IMG/VR virus record: IMGVR_UViG_3300009108_000002
Coordinates: 1-64,000 of that record
Reading direction: 5' to 3' (one strand)
Length of the DNA stretch: 64,000 nt
DNA from: a virus
In this document: positions 59,809-64,000 of the stretch, one piece after another
Layout: the number at the start of each line of letters is the position of its first letter
Position numbering within the stretch: the stretch's first letter is position 1
Notes under the pieces: generated by a model
Told to the model about the DNA's origin: nothing
The model's input: only the letters and a program-made list of their open reading frames with translations
Databases searched by the model: none
Position numbers and translations under genes: made by a program

Positions 59809-59837
59809 ATTATACCACTTATTTATCCCTAAGTCAA
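59809..59837 (-). promoter_or_regulatory. Early-type promoter 14
   Basis: Minus strand TTGACT-17-TATAAT, 29 bp before the phosphatase ATG. Confidence 0.88.
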
Positions 59838-59841
59838 TACC

Positions 59842-60081
59842 CTAGTGTAAGGCGTGTGACCTAGGGTGAGGCATTTTATTAAATCCACGACCTGAGGAAT
59901 CAATCCATAACTTGTATGCTTCTTTACGAGCCTGATTACGAGAACTACAAACCATAAAGGCATGAGGACAATCATTAGGCAATAAAGAATCATAAGGATA
60001 TTTCAAACTATGGATAGGATATGCTTCCACATATTCCTGTCCGTTGAGAACGTAATAAAAAATGAGAAATGTTTTTTTCAT
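59842..60081 (-). CDS. Hypothetical protein
   Basis: 79 residues. KKTFLIFYYVLNGQEYVEAY, then a Cys-containing CPHAFMVC segment and a helix with RNQARKEAYKLW. Unrecognised. Confidence 0.6.
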   Translation of the reverse strand: MKKTFLIFYYVLNGQEYVEAYPIHSLKYPYDSLLPNDCPHAFMVCSSRNQARKEAYKLWIDSSGRGFNKMPHPRSHALH

Positions 60082-60089
60082 TTTAGTAG

Positions 60090-60332
60090 CTATCCCCCTA
60101 TGTGGTTATGTACTTCTTCACCATGCTGTAACGTACAGCGTTGCTGGTCTAGGCGACGAAAAATATCTTCATACCCAGGATACAATTCATCGAGTAAGAA
60201 TTGCATATCTGCTATGTTGGATACTTCTCTTATTGCCCCCTCTACCTCCGATAGTCGTTGTATCGTATAGTAAAGTGCTTGAGCTTGGATGAAACGTCCT
60301 CTACTACTAGCCTGGAAATCTCTTACGTTCAT
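60090..60332 (-). CDS. Hypothetical protein (paralogue of 58081)
   Basis: 80 residues. RFIQAQALYYTIQRLSEV and AIREVSNIADMQFLLDE match the protein at 58081, followed by a different basic tail. First gene behind promoter 15; AAGGAGAAAAG Shine-Dalgarno. Confidence 0.64.
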   Translation of the reverse strand: MNVRDFQASSRGRFIQAQALYYTIQRLSEVEGAIREVSNIADMQFLLDELYPGYEDIFRRLDQQRCTLQHGEEVHNHIGG

Positions 60333-60357
60333 TTCTTTTCTCCTTTAATCTATCCCT

Positions 60358-60386
60358 ATTATACACTATCACTAACCTCAAGTCAA
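60358..60386 (-). promoter_or_regulatory. Early-type promoter 15
   Basis: Minus strand TTGACT-17-TATAAT, 25 bp before the ATG at 60332. Confidence 0.88.
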
Positions 60387-60440
60387 GTATCTTACCAATC
60401 CCATATTCGCACTTCTCCGCCTGCGGGTCCTCCTGGTGCC

Positions 60441-60452
60441 TAAGGAAAAGAT
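60441..60452 (-). repeat. 12-mer element, copy 5
   Basis: TAAGGAAAAGAT then GAGATGTGGG, 12 bp before the terminator A-run and 54 bp upstream of promoter 15. Confidence 0.85.
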
Positions 60453-60463
60453 GAGATGTGGGA

Positions 60464-60506
60464 TAAAAAAATCCCCTCGATGCACCAACCAACATCGAGG
60501 GGATTA
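60464..60506 (-). terminator. Rho-independent terminator downstream of tRNA
   Basis: ATCCCCTCGATG (60471-60482)/CATCGAGGGGAT (60493-60504), perfect 12-bp stem with A-run on the plus strand. Confidence 0.92.
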
Positions 60507-60548
60507 CTGAGACTCGTCGGAGACTACGAGTTAGAGATTTATCTATTT

Positions 60549-60634
60549 TGGTACAGGGGGAGGGAATCGAACCCTCAAACCTTTACAGGTGTTGGATTTT
60601 AAGTCCAATGCGTTTACCGTTTCGCCACCCCTGC
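60549..60634 (-). tRNA. tRNA-Leu (anticodon UAA)
   Basis: 86 nt on the minus strand. Acceptor GCAGGGG pairs with CCCCTGT (one G-U), discriminator A, and CCA is encoded in the gene. Anticodon stem TTGGA/TCCAA with loop CTTAAAA gives anticodon TAA; a long variable arm and T-arm GAGGG-TTCGATT-CCCTC confirm type II tRNA-Leu. Reads TTA/TTG, TTA being abundant in the AT-rich phage genes. Co-transcribed with the genes upstream and followed by the terminator at 60464. Confidence 0.95.
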
Positions 60635-60654
60635 ATGATATTTCTAACCGTGAG

Positions 60655-60897
60655 TTAGGTTTTTTTCCGATACTTACTAGTTCTTATGGTTTCCCATTTC
60701 TCACGTTCAATATTCATTTTATTAAAAACATCATTGTATATAGACATCACATCATCTCCATCATTCTTTAAAATCATATCCGCATCATCCTGTTCCTCTT
60801 GTTCACAAGCAATACATCCATCTATACCAGTAACATGATGTACTCTACAATAGATAACTTTTTCTCCATATTTATCTTCATAGTCTTCTTTAGTCAT
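60655..60897 (-). CDS. Hypothetical acidic protein with Cys pair
   Basis: 80 residues from the ATG at 60897 (GTGAGGAAG upstream). YCRVHHVTGIDGCIACEQEE gives a C-x2-H...C-x2-C site; the rest is acidic. Overlaps the 55-residue gene by 8 bp. Confidence 0.6.
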   Translation of the reverse strand: MTKEDYEDKYGEKVIYCRVHHVTGIDGCIACEQEEQDDADMILKNDGDDVMSIYNDVFNKMNIEREKWETIRTSKYRKKT

Positions 60898-61057
60898 GTT
60901 CTTCCTCACCTTTGATTTCTTTCATTTCAGTTGCGGTTAACGTATATCCACAGTCTACGCATTTATGAACTGTGCAATCCTCAAGACACTCCACATCATC
61001 ACCACTACAGATGATACAAATTCCCTCTTCTATAGATAATAGTTCGGCTGGTGTCAT
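60890..61057 (-). CDS. 55-residue double zinc-knuckle protein
   Basis: ATG in a TAATG overlap with the gene at 61057. CIIC (14-17), C24, C28, then CVDC (33-36): six Cys in 23 residues, enough for one or two zinc ions. Short but tightly coupled to both neighbours. Confidence 0.66.
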   Translation of the reverse strand: MTPAELLSIEEGICIICSGDDVECLEDCTVHKCVDCGYTLTATEMKEIKGEEEHD

Positions 61058-61512
61058 TACTCACCTTCCCAACGAGTGGCGTAGTTATCCAGCCATCGTT
61101 CAAAGTTCATGTAGTTGGTATCTAGTCTATCTCCGAAAGTGCGGATGAATTCATGGAGAGGCTCAGTGTCGCCAGTAGCACATTCTCGCAAGTCCTTTTC
61201 TTCCATTCGCATAAAGAGGCATGGGCCAATTCCCATGTGAGTCACATTTGTTCCCTCTTCTTTACGCTCGTTGAAGAACTCTAACTGATAAGGATGCTCC
61301 TCAGATATTGGTTTTTTGTTGCCGACACCCTCATCACAGAGGACAAACATTCCATCATCAGTGATGATGAAGCCGTGACGATACATGGTCTTACAAGCCG
61401 TTGCCTTTTCTTCACGGTTTTTATTGTAGTGTTCCAAAGCGGAATCATTAAGATGGGTGAATTCCATTAGGTGGACTGTGTACTTTGATGGGGTTCGTGT
61501 GTAAGTTCGCAT
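61057..61512 (-). CDS. Hypothetical protein
   Basis: 151 residues, unrecognised: alpha/beta with FIITDDGMFVLCDEGVGNKK and GIGPCLFMRMEEKDL. First gene behind promoter 16, in the operon ending with tRNA-Leu. Confidence 0.62.
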   Translation of the reverse strand: MRTYTRTPSKYTVHLMEFTHLNDSALEHYNKNREEKATACKTMYRHGFIITDDGMFVLCDEGVGNKKPISEEHPYQLEFFNERKEEGTNVTHMGIGPCLFMRMEEKDLRECATGDTEPLHEFIRTFGDRLDTNYMNFERWLDNYATRWEGE

Positions 61513-61542
61513 TTGTCTCCTGTGTCTTTAGTTGATAAATGT

Positions 61543-61571
61543 ATTATAGCACTTGTAAGAGTCTAAGTCAA
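61543..61571 (-). promoter_or_regulatory. Early-type promoter 16
   Basis: Minus strand TTGACT-17-TATAAT. The -35 is the Leu-Thr codons at the end of the XRE gene. Confidence 0.87.
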
Positions 61572-61985
61572 TAGTTTCTTATATTTCCAAAATGCCTCCT
61601 GTACATGATATGCAGGAAGTTCCGCATACATGAAGGTACAAGCGAGGCGGGCTAGGATTCCTTTATCTACCTCAGAGGGTAAGGCATATCCCTCTTCTAA
61701 TAGTGCTAAGAAAGCACAATCGATTCCAGAGAGCGCAGTAAGTTCCTTACGAGATAATCCTGCTTCATCACGAAGTTCTGATACTTCGATTCCCAAGGCT
61801 TGCATATCCCGATTCTGTGGAGTTCCCTTACGTTCCAACAGATGATGAATCATCCGTTGGTTGATGACAATGTTGGAATCCGTGAAGTTGGGAGCCAGAG
61901 GCCAAGTCTTTTCCATTTTGTTCTCCTTTAGAATTTGATTTACCAGTTTGATGAATTCCTGTGGTGGGGTAATCTTGATTTCCAT
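61563..61985 (-). CDS. XRE-type HTH regulator with two possible starts
   Basis: 140 residues. The C-terminal half has an XRE/Cro-like helix-turn-helix: EVSELRDEAGLSRKELTALS followed by GIDCAFLALLEEG. The ATG at 61985 has AAAGGAGA 6 bp upstream, and an internal ATG at 61916 (residue 24) has its own AAAGGAGA, so two protein forms are possible. Preceded by three tandem bipartite elements and no TTGACT promoter. Probable regulator of the accessory region (inference). Confidence 0.65.
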   Translation of the reverse strand: MEIKITPPQEFIKLVNQILKENKMEKTWPLAPNFTDSNIVINQRMIHHLLERKGTPQNRDMQALGIEVSELRDEAGLSRKELTALSGIDCAFLALLEEGYALPSEVDKGILARLACTFMYAELPAYHVQEAFWKYKKLLT

Positions 61986-62020
61986 TTTTTCTCCTTTTAT
62001 TTTTGTTTCGTATTTTATAA

Positions 62021-62047
62021 GACGTTGAAAGTATCTAATCGGTTACA
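62021..62047 (-). promoter_or_regulatory. Bipartite element copy 3
   Basis: Minus strand TGTAAC-N17-CGTC then TTATAAAAT, about 33 bp upstream of the XRE regulator ATG at 61985. Confidence 0.68.
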
Positions 62048-62087
62048 TCTTGTTTTTTCTCCTTTATTTTTGTTCCTCACTTTATAT

Positions 62088-62114
62088 AACGCAGATGGTA
62101 GGTACTTAGTTACA
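62088..62114 (-). promoter_or_regulatory. Bipartite element copy 4
   Basis: Minus strand TGTAAC-N17-CGTT then ATATAAAG, 67 bp upstream of copy 3 and followed by a duplicate of the XRE Shine-Dalgarno (AAAGGAGAAAAAA) without the gene. Confidence 0.66.
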
Positions 62115-62130
62115 CTATTTTGATTTCCAT
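62110..62130 (-). other. Hexapeptide frame duplicating the XRE gene start
   Basis: Minus strand ATGGAAATCAAAATAG continues to GTG TAA, a copy of the first codons of the XRE gene (ATGGAAATCAAGAT) left between bipartite elements. No Shine-Dalgarno; probably a duplication remnant. Confidence 0.5.
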
Positions 62131-62150
62131 TTTTGCGTTGTACTTACATA

Positions 62151-62177
62151 GACGAATATGCATTTAGTTCGGTTACA
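62151..62177 (-). promoter_or_regulatory. Bipartite element copy 5
   Basis: Minus strand TGTAAC-N17-CGTC then TATGTAAG, 63 bp upstream of copy 4. Confidence 0.65.
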
Positions 62178-62217
62178 TTCCTCTTGCACCTGGTCAGCAG
62201 CTACTATGTTATATAGA

Positions 62218-62229
62218 TAAGGAAAAGAT
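62218..62229 (-). repeat. 12-mer element, copy 6
   Basis: TAAGGAAAAGAT, 15 bp before the terminator A-run. Here it precedes the three tandem bipartite elements. Confidence 0.82.
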
Positions 62230-62242
62230 GATTGCAGCCGGA

Positions 62243-62274
62243 ATAAAAAAATCCTGGGTTTTATCCCAGGATTC
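62243..62274 (-). terminator. Rho-independent terminator
   Basis: ATCCTGGG (62251-62258)/CCCAGGAT (62265-62272) with a 6-nt loop and A-run on the plus strand. Confidence 0.88.
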
Positions 62275-62301
62275 ATCTTTTCGGTATAGAAGAATTAGGA
62301 A

Positions 62302-62847
62302 TTACATTCCTAATTGCTCCCGACAGATAGGCCCGATACCTATGCGACGGGATTCCTCATCCGTGAGGTCACGACCACATTTGCCACATTTGCCAAGTTC
62401 CTGACCAAACCGTGCGAGAGCATCAGAATCATCAGCTATGGCTGAGAGGATGAGGTTGCGAGCATTGCCTTTTATGGCACGGACACCGCCTCCACCGAAT
62501 TGTTCAGTGACGAAAGTGAATCCTGACCAGCGACCCTCAGTAGGAGTGTTCACACGGAAGAACCGAAGCTTACCTTCCATCCATACGGCATAACGACCAT
62601 CAACGACGTTGACTTGCTCACCTGCGTCACGCTCACGCAGTACCTGCGCTCGTATGCAATTGAGGATGCCACGAACCTGTCCTACGGACAAGTTGTCAGG
62701 ATTACGCCGTTTAAGGTCAACGAGGTAGGTGAAATTACCCTCGTAGGTAGCCAGATAGGCGAGGCTAGCTTCACGCAGGTCAGGCGTGACTTGTGAGTCC
62801 GTGAATTTTGCTTCGGAATTGAGTGCGCCTGCGACTAGGGTGTTCAT
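62302..62847 (-). CDS. DUF6011-like protein, GC-rich outlier
   Basis: 181 residues. The C-terminal CGKCGRDLTDEESRRIGIGP with a following C matches the DUF6011 zinc module. A middle alpha/beta part has FRVNTPTEGRWSGFTF. Base composition and codon choice are clearly GC-richer than neighbours (many GCC, GAG, CGC codons), a sign of recent acquisition or of a different host. First gene behind promoter 17. Confidence 0.7.
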   Translation of the reverse strand: MNTLVAGALNSEAKFTDSQVTPDLREASLAYLATYEGNFTYLVDLKRRNPDNLSVGQVRGILNCIRAQVLRERDAGEQVNVVDGRYAVWMEGKLRFFRVNTPTEGRWSGFTFVTEQFGGGGVRAIKGNARNLILSAIADDSDALARFGQELGKCGKCGRDLTDEESRRIGIGPICREQLGM

Positions 62848-62877
62848 AGTGGTGTCTCCTGTTTTCTTGATAATTCG

Positions 62878-62906
62878 ATTATACCATACTACTAGATTGA
62901 AGTCAA
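62878..62906 (-). promoter_or_regulatory. Early-type promoter 17
   Basis: Minus strand TTGACT-17-TATAAT, 30 bp before the ATG at 62847. Confidence 0.88.
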
Positions 62907-62931
62907 TACATTCTTATTTCTTATTATATAT

Positions 62932-62958
62932 AACGAAGTTCTGTTCGACTTGGTTACC
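62932..62958 (-). promoter_or_regulatory. Bipartite element copy 6
   Basis: Minus strand GGTAAC-N17-CGTT then ATATATAAT, 25 bp upstream of promoter 17, the same offset as copy 2 relative to promoter 11. Confidence 0.62.
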
Positions 62959-63012
62959 AATCACATATTCTAACTTCACCTCCTCCTCCATCTCCTGGCG
63001 GTCCTGCGGATC

Positions 63013-63024
63013 TAAGGAAAAGAT
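63013..63024 (-). repeat. 12-mer element, copy 7
   Basis: TAAGGAAAAGAT, 12 bp before the terminator A-run. Confidence 0.84.
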
Positions 63025-63036
63025 AATATGGTCCAC

Positions 63037-63069
63037 AAAAAAAATAGGAGCTATTTCTAGCTCCTATAT
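63037..63069 (-). terminator. Rho-independent terminator
   Basis: ATAGGAGCTA (63044-63053)/TAGCTCCTAT (63058-63067), loop TTTC, A-run on the plus strand. Confidence 0.9.
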
Positions 63070-63096
63070 ATCTTTTCGTTTCCTTTATATGGAGGA

Positions 63097-63447
63097 TTAG
63101 TCAGAGACTCCGTGTAAGCCTTTGTATGGAGCATTTTCCAAGACTGTAACGTAGTTGCTATCCAACTGAGACACCCACTCGATATACTCGGTTACTTCTT
63201 GTGTAGATACCCAACCTTTAACATCGTCCGTATCTGACAGAGGATAGTAACGGTCAGCATCCTTATGCCATACTGCAATCTCAGCAGTATTAGATGCATA
63301 CTCGTGGAAGTTTCCGTCGAAAGGATTGTCGTCTGCGTATTGCTCGTCAGTACGAGTGGAGCAGTAATTGTGTGGCCCCCACTGTACTGAAATTAACCAG
63401 CCATTGGTGAAGTCCATGTGAAAGCCGTAAGGAGTATTTTTAAACAT
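63097..63447 (-). CDS. Hypothetical protein
   Basis: 116 residues from the ATG at 63447 (AAGGAACC upstream; a longer frame would start inside promoter 18). MFKNTPYGFHMDFTNGWLIS and VSVQW-like QWGPHNYCS, then EIAVWHKDADRYYPLSD: beta-rich, resembling small phage proteins recalled without function. Confidence 0.64.
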   Translation of the reverse strand: MFKNTPYGFHMDFTNGWLISVQWGPHNYCSTRTDEQYADDNPFDGNFHEYASNTAEIAVWHKDADRYYPLSDTDDVKGWVSTQEVTEYIEWVSQLDSNYVTVLENAPYKGLHGVSD

Positions 63448-63475
63448 GTTGGTTCCTTCTTTATTTGATACTTGT

Positions 63476-63504
63476 AGTATAGCATAGATATACTCTGATG
63501 TCAA
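63476..63504 (-). promoter_or_regulatory. Early-type promoter 18
   Basis: Minus strand TTGACA-17-TATACT, 28 bp before the ATG at 63447; the only copy with a perfect -35. Confidence 0.86.
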
Positions 63505-63526
63505 GTCTATGAACCTGGAGATGCTT

Positions 63527-63538
63527 TAAGGAAAAGAT
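63527..63538 (-). repeat. 12-mer element, copy 8
   Basis: TAAGGAAAAGAT, 12 bp before the terminator A-run and 22 bp upstream of promoter 18. Confidence 0.83.
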
Positions 63539-63549
63539 CTATACAGTGG

Positions 63550-63592
63550 TAAAAAGAAAGAGCCAGATGTTGGAGGCCATCTGACTCTTTCT
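63550..63592 (-). terminator. Rho-independent terminator
   Basis: AAAGAGCCAGATG (63557-63569)/CATCTGACTCTTT (63578-63590) with one mismatch. Confidence 0.86.
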
Positions 63593-63608
63593 AAGGAAGT
63601 GGACTATG

Positions 63609-63788
63609 TTACCAGACTTGAGTTTTATTCTTATCTCTAATCTCTTTATCTATCTCTAAGCTTTGTTTAAGTAAGTCGGCTAGGATTGTCAAATTCTGAT
63701 TTATCTTCTGTAGTTCTGTTGCTATATCTGGCATTGTTTTCTGATAAAACCTTTGTCCCATTTGTGTTTGGAAGAATTCTGATGCCAT
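63609..63788 (-). CDS. 59-residue coiled-coil protein
   Basis: ATG at 63788 with a TTAGGT Shine-Dalgarno-like site. Amphipathic helix ATELQKINQNLTILADLLKQ and a charged tail. Overlaps the next feature by 122 bp in another frame; it reads as the more protein-like frame in the shared part. Confidence 0.55.
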   Translation of the reverse strand: MASEFFQTQMGQRFYQKTMPDIATELQKINQNLTILADLLKQSLEIDKEIRDKNKTQVW

Positions 63789-63969
63789 TACCTAAGTATT
63801 CCACCTTATCTCTAGTATCGTGACCTATGTGCCACAGTTCATGTTTGTGGCACCAGTATGGACGTATTGGACTAAATAGTAAGGATACGTCGTCTCTGTA
63901 TTGTTCCGCAAAGCGTTGTGCGTCGTTCCAGATTCTGAAACGGTATTTATTCTTACATTTTTTTGCCAT
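63667..63969 (-). CDS. Small protein with CHKH...HIGH motif
   Basis: 100 residues. The N-terminal half (YRFRIWNDAQRFAEQYRDDV, YWCHKHELWHIGHD) looks like a zinc-binding module of small phage proteins. The C-terminal 40 residues, overlapping 63609-63788, are low in protein-like character. Upstream regulatory sequence lies beyond the window. Confidence 0.6.
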   Translation of the reverse strand: MAKKCKNKYRFRIWNDAQRFAEQYRDDVSLLFSPIRPYWCHKHELWHIGHDTRDKVEYLGNGIRILPNTNGTKVLSENNARYSNRTTEDKSEFDNPSRLT

Positions 63970-64000
63970 CAGTTCACCTGATAATGTAATTTTGGATACC

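Noticed and set aside
55832-63560. Short ORFs starting at the ATG within AAGGAAAAGATGAG
   Set aside because: AAGGA-ATG looks like a Shine-Dalgarno and start on the plus strand, but the frames differ in every copy, several stop after 3-5 codons and two copies lack the ATG, so a shared peptide is excluded.
1-64000. CRISPR array or integrase/attachment site
   Set aside because: The repeats seen (12-mer, bipartite element, TTATGG units) lack regular spacers, and no tyrosine or serine recombinase motif was found; the TopIB Tyr motif is not that of an integrase.

Overview
This window is a contiguous piece of a tailed double-stranded DNA bacteriophage (Caudoviricetes) with AT-rich DNA. The reasons are a large terminase, a portal, a tail protein, a complete phage replication module, dense gene packing with ATGA/TAATG stop-start overlaps, Shine-Dalgarno sites and sigma70-like promoters. 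No integrase, partition system or bacterial chromosomal gene is visible. A virulent phage is likely: its family A polymerase carries Phe at the position equivalent to E. coli Pol I 762. The host cannot be named from this sequence. The phage carries a class II (B12-dependent) ribonucleotide reductase and ThyX.

Layout, plus strand, 1-36.3 kb. The window opens inside a tail/receptor-binding gene (1-2 kb). A replication and recombination module follows (2.3-11.9 kb): DnaB-like helicase, CHC2/TOPRIM primase, a probable ssDNA-binding protein, a sliding clamp, DNA polymerase A, RecA/UvsX, two PD-(D/E)XK-type nucleases and a RuvC-like resolvase, closed by a terminator at 11.93 kb. Next come the class II RNR, a kinase-like protein with a PI3/4-kinase-type catalytic loop, a type IB topoisomerase and ThyX (12-19 kb). 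Packaging and head genes follow: small and large terminase and portal (20.1-24.5 kb). After them lie a giant low-complexity protein, a second kinase-like protein, a CCA-adding tRNA nucleotidyltransferase and small membrane, coiled-coil and nuclease-like proteins (24.5-36.3 kb). The strand ends at a bidirectional terminator at 36.3 kb.

Layout, minus strand, 36.3-64 kb. This is a convergent accessory region of about 70 mostly small genes. Recognisable ones are a SNF2-type helicase with a HARP-like N terminus, a Zot/FtsK-like ATPase, two paralogous sigma-region-4-like HTH/zinc proteins, a SLOG-fold protein, a C5 cytosine methyltransferase, AT-hook proteins, a Ycf46-like AAA ATPase with a DUF3150-like partner, a Myb/SANT-like zinc protein, a lipoprotein, a GP88-like protein, a YubB-like protein, a dual-specificity phosphatase, an XRE regulator and tRNA-Leu(UAA). 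About twenty are tiny CxxC zinc-knuckle proteins, several under 60 codons.

The most striking structure is regulatory. The minus-strand region carries 18 near-identical promoters (TTGACT-17 bp-TATAAT/TATACT, spacing always exactly 17). It also carries six copies of a second bipartite element (GTAAC-N17-CGTY followed by a TATA-rich run) and eight copies of a 12-mer (TAAGGAAAAGAT on the plus strand) lying just beyond transcription terminators. Promoter, bipartite element, 12-mer and terminator form a recurrent intergenic cassette. The second theme is a group of enzymes encoded among late genes (two kinase-like proteins, TopIB, CCA enzyme, the giant protein) that share short N-terminal or internal motifs. 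This suggests common targeting, possibly into the virion.
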